A DNA stretch of 64,000 nucleotides. It comes from JBAZWE01 sp041658605 (GTDB lineage: Bacteria > Actinomycetota > Thermoleophilia > BMS3ABIN01). A program made the position numbers and the translations under genes. Of this stretch, positions 34,891 to 43,601 are shown in pieces. The stretch spans positions 20,537-84,536 of the forward strand of contig JBAZZU010000005.1 in NCBI GenBank assembly GCA_041658605.1, written 5' to 3'. Every line of letters begins with the position of its first letter. Within the stretch, counting starts at the first letter, position 1. The notes under the pieces are model-generated. The model was not told the DNA's origin. It saw only the letters and a list, made by a program, of their open reading frames with translations, and did not search any database.

Positions 34891-36510
34891 TTGAAAAAGC
34901 TTCGCGGCTTTACTGTCAACAGGACACTAATTTTATTCATATTGCTGGCACTGGTTATCAGGGTCGTCGTTGTACTGAGCCGGCAGGCCATCAACGGCGA
35001 CGAGTTTGGATACTCGCGGCTGGCCGAAAATCTGGCTAACGGCAGTGGTTACATCGATATACTGGGTAATGTCAATACGATTTTCTCCCCGCTTCTGCCG
35101 CTGCTATCAGGCGGCATCTCCTTCATCCTCAATGATATCGTGGCTTCCGGCTATGTGATCGAAGTTCTTTTCGGCAGCCTCCTGCTGATCCCGGCTTATC
35201 TTCTTGCAAAGGAATTCGCAGGCGAAAGGGCCGGGCTATATACGGCCGCCCTGCTGGCGGTCCTACCGGTCGCGGTTGAATATTCAACACGAATATATAC
35301 GGAAGGCGTTTATACATTCTTCCTTATAATGGGTGTCTATTTATTCTGGCGGAGCGTTCACGGCGGCGCTCTTTTGTATGCGCCCCTTGCCGGCGGAATG
35401 ATCGGGCTGGCGTATCTGGCGAATCCTTCTGGTCTCTTCTATGTCGTGGCTTTTCTGCTGATCTATGTCATAACGGCAGCGATGAAAAGGGGCACGCGCT
35501 TTCACTTCCTGAAGGCGGCATCGATTTTTCTGGCTGTCTTCCTTGTCCTGGCTATTCCTTACGTTGTCTTTCTCCATAGCAGTCTGGGGAAATGGACCTA
35601 TTCAGGCAAGAGCAGCGCCGGGCTTGATCTGGAGGCCGCGGCGAAGGACATCCGCTGGTTTACTCCGGAATACGAAAAAATGATCATGTCGCTGAGTGAT
35701 GACGGGACCGATATCGTCGACTTGAGCCAGGCGGAAGATGTCGACCCGCTCTCTTATTTTGCAAAGAACCCAAAAACTTTTGTAAAGATATTCACGCGAG
35801 ACCTGAATATCTTCTACATGGAGGAATTTCCGAATGTTATCCCCCTCTGGCTGCTGCCGCTTCTGGGCCTGGGGCTGTTCGGTGCCGCATGGGACCGGAA
35901 ACGCGCAAAAGCGGTCGGGTTTTCCCTGCTGCTCATTGCGCCGTCAATTCTGATTTTCGCGATTGAATACCGGCCGCGTTTTTTCGTACCCTTTGTTCCC
36001 CTCGCCATGATCTGGGTTGCGGTCGGCTGGCTCTGGCTGGAGGAGTGGGGAAGGAAGACTGTCTCCCTCACAGTGGGCAAGTCCAGGCGTGATTTTGCCG
36101 TACGCGGTATTCCGGTTGTTATTGCCATCTCGGTGCTGCTGCCTCTCTTGATGTTAACCGCCATGTATACCTCAAGACAAGGCTACAATGTCGAACTGAA
36201 GAAGGCTGGCGAGTGGCTCAAGGATAATGGCGGTGGCAGTGCGAATGTCATGGATCGTGAACTGAACAGCGCCTTTTATTCCGGAGGGACGGCGGTGCTG
36301 TTTCCGTATGCCGGCTATGAGGATACGACAGACTATGCGCGCATCAAGGACGTTGACTACCTGGTAATCAGCCGGAAGGACATCAGGGACTTTCGCCCCG
36401 GCATGCAGGTTCTGCTTGAGAATGAGAGCCTCCATCCGGGCTGGCGTTTGATCCATGGCGGGCAGGCCGCAGGCGATAACGAGGTTCTTGTCTTCGAGCT
36501 TGAAAAATAG
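34891..36510 (+). CDS. GT39-type membrane glycosyltransferase (third copy)
   Basis: A 539-residue relative of the 16017 and 17713 genes. It keeps GDEFGYSRLAENLANGSGYIDI in the first outer loop (Asp-Glu motif), LANPSGLFYVV, YVVFLHSSLGKWTYSGK and the C-terminal block NSAFYSGG...FPYAGYEDTTDYAR. About 11-12 membrane helices are visible. It should transfer a sugar from polyprenyl phosphate outside the membrane. It is 14 kb away from its paralogues and next to a flippase, so it may serve a separate glycan. The start is TTG 34891 with GAGG eight bases upstream. Confidence 0.85.
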   Translation: MKKLRGFTVNRTLILFILLALVIRVVVVLSRQAINGDEFGYSRLAENLANGSGYIDILGNVNTIFSPLLPLLSGGISFILNDIVASGYVIEVLFGSLLLIPAYLLAKEFAGERAGLYTAALLAVLPVAVEYSTRIYTEGVYTFFLIMGVYLFWRSVHGGALLYAPLAGGMIGLAYLANPSGLFYVVAFLLIYVITAAMKRGTRFHFLKAASIFLAVFLVLAIPYVVFLHSSLGKWTYSGKSSAGLDLEAAAKDIRWFTPEYEKMIMSLSDDGTDIVDLSQAEDVDPLSYFAKNPKTFVKIFTRDLNIFYMEEFPNVIPLWLLPLLGLGLFGAAWDRKRAKAVGFSLLLIAPSILIFAIEYRPRFFVPFVPLAMIWVAVGWLWLEEWGRKTVSLTVGKSRRDFAVRGIPVVIAISVLLPLLMLTAMYTSRQGYNVELKKAGEWLKDNGGGSANVMDRELNSAFYSGGTAVLFPYAGYEDTTDYARIKDVDYLVISRKDIRDFRPGMQVLLENESLHPGWRLIHGGQAAGDNEVLVFELEK

Positions 36511-36621
36511 TAGAAAAGCAGCTGTCTGCTACTGGGAACAGGTTCGCGTTTTCCGTCTTTCCATCCCGGAATCAAGCTGATCAGCCGCAGTCAATCCTCT
36601 CCATCATAACCGGTTTATTCA

Positions 36622-36630
36622 TGTTAATAT
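36622..36630 (+). promoter_or_regulatory. Extended -10 box of an apparently leaderless flippase gene
   Basis: TGTTAATAT (TGn + TAATAT) ends six bases before ATG 36637, the same spacing as TATAAT before ATG 25120. Initiation would fall on the start codon. No ribosome site is visible in front of the gene. Confidence 0.5.
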
Positions 36631-36636
36631 CATCCA

Positions 36637-38055
36637 ATGGCCAGATTTAAGACAGTCGTAAAGTATTCGAGTTACCTTTTCGGGACGAAGATTCTTACCC
36701 GCGTCATGTATACGGCTTTTGTCGTATTCGCCGCCGCCCACCTCGGTTCTGAGCTCTTCGGCATTTTCGCGTTTTCCATGGCGATGACTGAATTGTTGTC
36801 ATGGCTCGGCGAACTTGGCCTCACGCAGTTTGGCGCTCGTGAAATGATCAAGGCAGACGAGCAGGACAGGCCGGCGCTCAACAGCCAGTTCCTTCTGCTG
36901 CAGATCCTCACTTCAGTGGCCTTATGCCTGGTCGGGCTTGTCATAATCCTCGCTTGGCGCCCGGAGCAGCCAAAGATGATGCTGTTGCTGATGGGCCTGG
37001 GGGCCGTGCTTCTCTCCGGGGTGGTCAACGCAACGGAATCAATACTTATCGCCAGCAAGAATTTTCTTTACTCGTCTCTGTTTTCATTGACCGGCAGGGT
37101 CATTTTCATGACGATCGGTTTTTTTGCTGTTGCGAAGAACATGTCCGTTACAGTGATCATGGCTGGTTATCTTATCGCCGTGATGGTCGAATCACTGCTG
37201 CGGATGGTTGTGATCGCCAGCAGGATCGTGGGTTTTTCCGCCAGAATACATTTAAGTCAGACATGGAGATTATTCAGGGCATCGCTGCCTTTCGCAACCG
37301 TGGCCCTGGCGTCGGTTTTATATTCGCAGGCGGCCATCGTCGCGATTGAAATTTTTAAGGGCGACGCGGCCGTCGGTGTTTATAGCGTGGCCTACAGCCT
37401 GTTTGTTCCATTTGTATGGGTTGCGCAAACTCTTGCGAAGACGACTTTTCCGACACTTGCTGAAACATACAAGGAGAACACCGATGATTCCCGCCGCTAC
37501 TTCCAACAGTGGTACAGACTGCTCGTCATGGCCGGAATCCCCCTGGCTGTGGGAACGACCCTTCTCGCAGGAACCCTTGCGTCATATATGCCTGAGGGTT
37601 TCTCGAGCGGGAAACTTGTCCTGATTCTGCTCATGTGGATGGTGCCTTCGATTTTGATCTCCCCTCTGGAACTCAGCATGCTGCAGATCATCGGACTCGA
37701 GGGTGTGGGAGCAAGAATTATTGTAGTCTCCATGGTTGCGACGATCGGCTTGCAGCTGATTTTTGTACCCATTTTCGGCGTGACTGGAGCGGCGATCGCC
37801 TTGCTGCTGGGAGCAGTCCTGAGGGAAATTCAGTATTACGAGGCGATACGCCGCAATTTCCTGAAGAAAAAACATTTTCTGATTCTATGGTCAAGACCCG
37901 TCATCGCGGGCGCGGTCATGTTCCTGGTGGCCTTTCTCACGTGGTGGCTGGGGCCGTGGGTTGCGTCGGTCCTGGGCGCGTTTGGGTATGTCGGGTCCTT
38001 GTTCGCCATGCGGGCCCTGAGTATTTCGGAAATCAGGAATCTGGCCAGGAGCTGA
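36637..38055 (+). CDS. Polysaccharide flippase (Wzx-like, MOP superfamily)
   Basis: A 472-residue protein with about 14 helices. It begins MARFKTVVKYSSYLFGTKI and contains LGELGLTQFGAREMIK, YSQAAIVAIEIFKGDAAVGVYSVAYSLF and IFGVTGAAIALLLG. It is closest in layout to the flippase at 30129. Expected role: export of a polyprenyl-linked oligosaccharide. A GT39 gene lies 126 bases upstream. No ribosome site precedes the ATG, and a candidate promoter suggests leaderless expression. Confidence 0.9.
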   Translation: MARFKTVVKYSSYLFGTKILTRVMYTAFVVFAAAHLGSELFGIFAFSMAMTELLSWLGELGLTQFGAREMIKADEQDRPALNSQFLLLQILTSVALCLVGLVIILAWRPEQPKMMLLLMGLGAVLLSGVVNATESILIASKNFLYSSLFSLTGRVIFMTIGFFAVAKNMSVTVIMAGYLIAVMVESLLRMVVIASRIVGFSARIHLSQTWRLFRASLPFATVALASVLYSQAAIVAIEIFKGDAAVGVYSVAYSLFVPFVWVAQTLAKTTFPTLAETYKENTDDSRRYFQQWYRLLVMAGIPLAVGTTLLAGTLASYMPEGFSSGKLVLILLMWMVPSILISPLELSMLQIIGLEGVGARIIVVSMVATIGLQLIFVPIFGVTGAAIALLLGAVLREIQYYEAIRRNFLKKKHFLILWSRPVIAGAVMFLVAFLTWWLGPWVASVLGAFGYVGSLFAMRALSISEIRNLARS

Positions 38056-38274
38056 GGCGCCTTTTCTGGTATCGGGTCCGGCTCAATCCAGTGTTGGCCA
38101 GGCTCAAGTCTCTTTTCATAAGGCCGAAAAAACTGCTATCTTTGATGGAAGGTATTAAGCGTGTGGTTTCGTTTCATGCTCCTCTGAATTCATCTTCTTG
38201 AGAAGCCCCGATGCTGCCGGTGGCTGTCGTTTTAATCGGCCGGCAAGACCGCACTTACAGGTAACTTGTGATAT

Positions 38275-39732
38275 ATGAAAATTCTGTTTTTTGTACATTA
38301 CCGGCAGGCTCCGCTAGGGCCGATGTATTTGAGCTCCGCGTTGAAAAAGGCCGGCCACGACACTTACTCCTGCCTGCTTGACTATAAGACCGCCCGCGAG
38401 GCGGTCATGACCTACAAACCCGACGTCGTCGCCCTGAGCATGATCATCGGTCATGTCAAGGAATATATAGAGATCAACAGGAAGCTCAAGGAAGAATTCT
38501 CTTTCTATTCGATCGCGGGCGGGCCTAATGCGACTTTTGTTCCGGAGATTATCAACGAGGAAGGCGTGGACGCGATATGCCGCGGTGAAGGCGAGATCGC
38601 GATGGTCGAATTCATCAACGCCCTGGAGCAGGGCGGCGATATAACAAAGATCGAGAACATGAACGTCAAGAAGGACGGCAAGATTTATGAAAACCCGCTG
38701 CGGCCGCTCATCAAGGATCTTGACGACCTTGCTTTCCCGGACTATGACCTGTCTTTTCGTGTTAATCCGACTTACCTGAAGTCCAGACCTTTCCCTGTGA
38801 TGGCCAGCCGGGGTTGCCGTTCGGACTGCGCACACTGCTTCAATCACGCGTACCGCAAACTATATGCGGAGAAGGCGGTCAAGATAAGGTGGCGTTCTCC
38901 GGAGAACCTTGTGCGGCAGCTCGAGGAGGCCAAAGAGAAATACAACATCAAGGGTGTCATCATCCTTGATGACAACATCATCTTCAGCAACAAGTGGCTT
39001 GAGGAGTTCGCCGAGCTGTATCCGAAGCGCGTCGGGGTCCCGTTCTGGTGCCTGGTGACGCCGACGTTTGCCACGGAGAAGGCTATAGGATTACTTAAGA
39101 AGGCGGGCTGCGTATCGATCACGATCGGCATCGAAACCGGTGACGAGGAGACCAGGCAGCAGATCCTGCGCCGGAAGATGACCGACGAGTTCCTGCTTGG
39201 TGTCTGCGCAATGATAAAGAGTCATGGCATACGCCTGTTTGCCCACAACATCCTGGGCATTCCGGATTCTCCGATCGAGAATGATTTCAAGACGCTCGAG
39301 TTCAACATCAAGTGCGGGGTCGATTATTCAGACGTAAATGTCTATGCTCCGCTACCCGAGACAGACCTGGGCATATATACGCAGCAGAGCGACATGGTCT
39401 GTTACGACATAACGAATATCAATGTCTCTCCGTTTCGTAACATCTCTACGAAGAATCTGAACAAGCGTGAGACGGAGAACCTGTGCGACCTTTTCATGGT
39501 TTTCGTCAAGCTGCCCTTCCTGAGACCGTTCATGAAGCCTATGATCAAGGTCCGCTGGCGCATCTACAGAAGGTTCGCCGGCAAATTCAATGAGTTCTGT
39601 CTTACGTCGATCAGACCGCATACCTACAGGAAGAACCGCACGTCGCAGTTCTTCGTATCGCTTTACAGCGTGACCCGGGAAACATGCGTCAGCATGTCAA
39701 GGCGCTTCAAGGGACTCAGCCGGGCCAACTGA
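38275..39732 (+). CDS. B12-binding-domain radical SAM protein
   Basis: A 485-residue protein. The N-terminal cobalamin-type domain is KILFFVHYRQAPLGPMYLSSAL with DYKTAREA in place of a DxHxxG site. The radical SAM motif is CRSDCAHC near residue 183, followed by GVIILDDNIIF, TIGIETGDEET and GIPDSPIEND. It has no WGGYH box, so it is outside the five-member family. The C-terminal ~80 residues are basic. It is flanked by ~220- and ~280-base spacers, suggesting its own transcript. Function unknown; a decorating enzyme for the glycan is inferred. Confidence 0.86.
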   Translation: MKILFFVHYRQAPLGPMYLSSALKKAGHDTYSCLLDYKTAREAVMTYKPDVVALSMIIGHVKEYIEINRKLKEEFSFYSIAGGPNATFVPEIINEEGVDAICRGEGEIAMVEFINALEQGGDITKIENMNVKKDGKIYENPLRPLIKDLDDLAFPDYDLSFRVNPTYLKSRPFPVMASRGCRSDCAHCFNHAYRKLYAEKAVKIRWRSPENLVRQLEEAKEKYNIKGVIILDDNIIFSNKWLEEFAELYPKRVGVPFWCLVTPTFATEKAIGLLKKAGCVSITIGIETGDEETRQQILRRKMTDEFLLGVCAMIKSHGIRLFAHNILGIPDSPIENDFKTLEFNIKCGVDYSDVNVYAPLPETDLGIYTQQSDMVCYDITNINVSPFRNISTKNLNKRETENLCDLFMVFVKLPFLRPFMKPMIKVRWRIYRRFAGKFNEFCLTSIRPHTYRKNRTSQFFVSLYSVTRETCVSMSRRFKGLSRAN

Positions 39733-40010
39733 TTCCGGCTGTGTCGGCTTTGGGGTGTCGGCAAACCCTTGCTGAAAGGGCAATAGGCAGGATTTTCCGC
39801 TCCCAACGGCCTCAAGCAGGAGTTCTGAGTCTCTCGGGATGCACTCCGGCACGGTTTCTTGTACAATTGCGCGATGCTTATATGCGTTTGGTGCTCTGGA
39901 ATACGGGAATCCTCTCGTCTCAGATTGCAGCATGGCAAAGCAGACCTGCAGAATACGTAATATCCCGGAATTACCCGATAAATGGTGAAAGCCGGGATTG
40001 AAAGGGGCTT

Positions 40011-41885
40011 ATGAGCGGCGTAGCCGGAATCATAAAAAATCAATCCGCAGCCGTTTCTGAAGCAGAACTTGCCTCTCTAATAAATGCCATCGCCCATCGG
40101 GGACCTGACGGGTCTGACCATTTCATCGATGGCAATGCGGGTATCGCGCACTGTTACCTGGCCATACCCTCGGCTAAATCTGTGCCACAACCCCTGTTCA
40201 ACGAGGATGACACAATCGTAATTGTCTGCGACGGCCGCGTTTTCAACGATGACGAACTGCGTGAAAGCCTGGAGGCAAAAGGTCACCGCTTCAAGACCGG
40301 TTCGGATATCGAGGTGCTGCTCCATCTTTACGAGGATGCCGGTGAGCGGTTTCTGGATGATGTCAACGGCATGTACGGCCTGGCTATCTGGGACAGCCGC
40401 AAGCGACGGCTGCTGCTGGCCAGGGACCGCATCGGCACAAAGCCTCTCTATTATTCACACGAATCTTCCGGGCTGGTCTTCGGCTCTGAGATTAAGGCGA
40501 TCCTGGCTGAGCCTTCAATCCGAAGGAATGTAAACTCCCGGGCCGTGAGTGACTTTTTCGGCCTCTCCTATATCTTTGACAGTGAAACCATGTTCGAGGG
40601 TATCCAGGCAGTGCCGCCGGGTTGTATCTATATCGTAGACAGCGACGGGCGCGGGCGCATGAACCGCTACTGGGACATGAATTTCGTGCCCGACCACCCC
40701 TGGGATGAGAAGGAGCTGGCGGAGAAGGGACTGGCCATTCTTGAGAAGGCGGTCGATCTCGAGATGTCCGACGTATCGCCGCTGGGCATCCATCTCAGCG
40801 GCGGCATCGATTCTAGTTTTATCACTTCACTGGCCGCCCGACGGGACCGGGACCGCATAATCACGCTTTCGGCCGGCTTCAGGGAGCAGGAGTATGACGA
40901 ACGTGATTTTGCCTTGAGGGCCGCTGAGCACGCCGGAGTCAGGCATGAGACGATCGAGGTATTCCCAACCGAGGAGACTTTTCTCGATACCATGCTCAAG
41001 GTCATCTGGCACGTCGATGAACCGACCGTGAGCCCGGGCATCCATTCCTTTTATGTACTTAATGAGTTCACGAGCAACTTCGTCAAGGTCGTGCTTGGGG
41101 GGCAGGGAAGCAATGAGTTGCTCGCCGGATACAACCGGTATATCATTGCTGATATCAGGGATCGGTTTTCACGAGCGATTAAGGGAATCAGACCTGTCAG
41201 TGCCTGGAGTGAAATCAAAAAGACACTCGATTTTTTTGGTCCCCAGCCTCTCAGAGGCCTGTTTTACGAACTCCCCAGAACATCCGCGCAGCGGGCTCTC
41301 CGCATCGCCAGCACCTTCCCGCCAAACGAAAAGAAAAAGCTGTTTTCTCAGAAATTGCACGCAGGGCTGGGCGGCTATACCACTGAGAATCATTATATCG
41401 AGTCGTTTAAGAACGCCCCTGCCGCGACAACAATCGACAGGATGATGTATCTCGACATGAAGAACATGATGCCTAACATGTTGAGGATCCTCGACCGGAC
41501 ATGCGCGGCATTCGGCGTAGAGGGAAGGACACCCTTCCTGGACCACAATTTTGTAGAATTTGCGGCAAGCCTCTCTGATGATGCCGTTCTGAGGGGAACC
41601 GAGTCTAAATACATACTCAAGAAGATGGGCGAGGGGATCCTCCGCGATGACACGGTCTATCGTGACAAATCGGGCTTCGCGCCGCCGGCGTCGCCCTGGC
41701 TTCAGGGGCATCTGGGCCGAGAATCAAAAAGGGTCATTTTTTCGGACGAGGCGAGGAGCCGCGGTTACTTCGATGACAAGTATCTGAAATTCATCGTGGA
41801 CCGGCACGAGCGCACCGGCAAGGGGGTATGGCAGATCTGGATGCTGCTTATTTTTGAACTGTGGCATCGGGAGTTCATCGATTAG
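40011..41885 (+). CDS. Asparagine-synthetase-like protein lacking glutaminase residues
   Basis: A 624-residue paralogue of the 31637 protein over its whole length. The residue that should be the catalytic Cys2 is Ser (MSGVAGII, codon AGC). The oxyanion-hole Asn is Asp74 (CDGRVFN instead of NGEIYN). In the synthetase domain the loop LSGGIDSS is intact, but the metal-binding Asp of GSDELFGGY is Asn368 (GSNELLAGY). It is therefore unlikely to use glutamine and may have altered ATP chemistry. AsnB relatives with dead glutaminase domains, such as beta-lactam synthetase, form amides with other nucleophiles. The frame is intact and long, with AAAGGGG before ATG, so it looks retained rather than decaying. 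Confidence 0.88.
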   Translation: MSGVAGIIKNQSAAVSEAELASLINAIAHRGPDGSDHFIDGNAGIAHCYLAIPSAKSVPQPLFNEDDTIVIVCDGRVFNDDELRESLEAKGHRFKTGSDIEVLLHLYEDAGERFLDDVNGMYGLAIWDSRKRRLLLARDRIGTKPLYYSHESSGLVFGSEIKAILAEPSIRRNVNSRAVSDFFGLSYIFDSETMFEGIQAVPPGCIYIVDSDGRGRMNRYWDMNFVPDHPWDEKELAEKGLAILEKAVDLEMSDVSPLGIHLSGGIDSSFITSLAARRDRDRIITLSAGFREQEYDERDFALRAAEHAGVRHETIEVFPTEETFLDTMLKVIWHVDEPTVSPGIHSFYVLNEFTSNFVKVVLGGQGSNELLAGYNRYIIADIRDRFSRAIKGIRPVSAWSEIKKTLDFFGPQPLRGLFYELPRTSAQRALRIASTFPPNEKKKLFSQKLHAGLGGYTTENHYIESFKNAPAATTIDRMMYLDMKNMMPNMLRILDRTCAAFGVEGRTPFLDHNFVEFAASLSDDAVLRGTESKYILKKMGEGILRDDTVYRDKSGFAPPASPWLQGHLGRESKRVIFSDEARSRGYFDDKYLKFIVDRHERTGKGVWQIWMLLIFELWHREFID

Positions 41886-41930
41886 GAAACGAGGGTATAA
41901 GGTGGCATTGAAGAATAACTGGAATAACGC

Positions 41931-43478
41931 ATGAGAGTACTTTTTCTTTATCCGAATATCGCACGCAACCGTTCTCCCCAGGTGGGCCTGAGTTCTCTGG
42001 CGGGCACCCTGAAGCGGGAAGGCCACGAGTACCGTCTTTTCGACATAACTTTCCTCGAAGATTCCGAGATAGCCGAAGCCTACCAGCGCACATTGATTGA
42101 ATTTGATCCCGATGTGATCGGCGTCTCATGCAGGAGCACGGAGTGGAAGACGGCACAGTCCATCCTCGGGATGGCCGAGCCCGGCGCGCCGGTCATGGTG
42201 GGAGGCCCGCACGCGACTATCGCCCCGGATGAGGTCATGGCGGACGGTCGTGTGGACATGCTTGTCCGCGGCGAAGGTGAACTGGCGATCCTGGATGTCC
42301 TTGAGAGGCTTGAGACCGGCTCGGATCTGAGCGATGTTCCAAATCTGTGGCTGAAGCGGGAGGACGGCGAGATCGTCCGGAACGACCTGCGTGATCTCAT
42401 CCAGGATCTGGATAGTCTTGCCATGCCGGCGTGGGACATGTGGGATGACCGCCACTTCGAGGAGCATTATCACCAGGTTTTTTATGAAGGCGCCGAGATA
42501 TTCGGCGACCTCGAGACTTCAAGGGGCTGTCCGTATTCCTGCCCCTATTGCCTGACACCGGTCATGCAGGAGCTTTACAGGGGCAAGGGCAGGTATCATC
42601 GGGAGAAATCGCCGGAAAGGGTGATTGCCGAGGTCAGGAAGCTGCAGGCGGACAGGAACATCGATTATGTCCGGTTCGTGGATGAGACATTCATCCTCAA
42701 CCGCAAACGCTTGCGGAAGATATGCGAGCTGTACAGGGAGATCAGCCTGCCGTTCTCTTTCAGCACCAGGCCTGAGACCGTAGATGACGAGACCATGGAG
42801 CTGCTGGCCGAGGTCGGCGCGAAATGCGTGGCTTTCGGCCTTGAGTCCGGCAATGAAGAATACCGGCGCGAGATGCTCAACCGCAAGACGAAGCAGCAGG
42901 AAATCTTTGATGCCGTGGAGATATGCAAGCGCTATGGGGTCAAGACCTTCGCCTTTGTCATGATGGGGCTGCCACATGAGAAGCGGGAGCAGATACAGGA
43001 TACCCTGGAGCTTATCAACAACCTGCAGCCCGACGTATTCCAGATAACGATTTTTTACCCGTTCCAGGGCACGCCGTTTTATAATTATTGTATAGCTGAG
43101 GACCTGCTCGATCCCGATTATGAGCCGCTTACGGAGATATGGAAGGGTTCGGTTCTCAAGCAGCCCCAGTTTACCAGCGAGTATCTCATCAGGCTGCGGA
43201 AGCTGGCACTGACTTTCGCCAAGCGCAACCGACGCTGGATGCCCGTGATGGAATTTCTGGAGCATCATCCCGCGGCCTTTTCGTTATGGCAAAAAGGGTT
43301 GAGGGCGAAATCCCTCGGCGGGAAGGTCGGAGACCTGGTCTCTGTTTCAGGGAAGCATGTTAATGGCAATGGCAACGGAAATGGGAATGGTAACGGTAAC
43401 AAGGGTGGCATAGGCAGCACCGCAGGAGTGCCCGTCTCAAGTGATGAGCGCGAGACTGTCGTTGTGGGAAAGAGCTGA
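41931..43478 (+). CDS. B12-binding-domain radical SAM protein with Asn-Gly repeat tail
   Basis: A 515-residue protein. The cobalamin-type domain begins VLFLYPNIARNRSPQVG and has VMVGGPHATIAPDE. The radical SAM motif is CPYSCPYC near residue 205, then FVDETFILNRKR, AFGLESGNEEYRR and MGLPHEKREQ. The last ~45 residues are low-complexity, with an alternating Asn-Gly run followed by an acidic tail. It begins 45 bases after the AsnB-like gene, in the same direction, suggesting co-transcription. It is outside the WGGYH family. GGA in front of the ATG is a weak ribosome site. Confidence 0.87.
   Translation: MRVLFLYPNIARNRSPQVGLSSLAGTLKREGHEYRLFDITFLEDSEIAEAYQRTLIEFDPDVIGVSCRSTEWKTAQSILGMAEPGAPVMVGGPHATIAPDEVMADGRVDMLVRGEGELAILDVLERLETGSDLSDVPNLWLKREDGEIVRNDLRDLIQDLDSLAMPAWDMWDDRHFEEHYHQVFYEGAEIFGDLETSRGCPYSCPYCLTPVMQELYRGKGRYHREKSPERVIAEVRKLQADRNIDYVRFVDETFILNRKRLRKICELYREISLPFSFSTRPETVDDETMELLAEVGAKCVAFGLESGNEEYRREMLNRKTKQQEIFDAVEICKRYGVKTFAFVMMGLPHEKREQIQDTLELINNLQPDVFQITIFYPFQGTPFYNYCIAEDLLDPDYEPLTEIWKGSVLKQPQFTSEYLIRLRKLALTFAKRNRRWMPVMEFLEHHPAAFSLWQKGLRAKSLGGKVGDLVSVSGKHVNGNGNGNGNGNGNKGGIGSTAGVPVSSDERETVVVGKS
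43362..43400 (+). repeat. Asn-Gly coding microsatellite (AAY GGN repeats)
   Basis: Thirteen codons alternate AAT/AAC with GGN, giving a 39-base run of imperfect hexanucleotide units near the 3' end of the radical SAM gene at 41931. Unit length is a multiple of three, so slippage would change tail length but not the frame. Third-base differences between units suggest it is not freshly expanded. Confidence 0.8.
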
Positions 43479-43601
43479 AGCGGTTACTGAGTGCGGTCCC
43501 ATATCGCGCAACAGAAAATTCTAAAGAATCCGCCTTTCCTGACCGAACCCCAGGAAGCCCATCAGTCAATATGAATCATCGCTCTGTCCCAGGAAGGCCG
43601 G

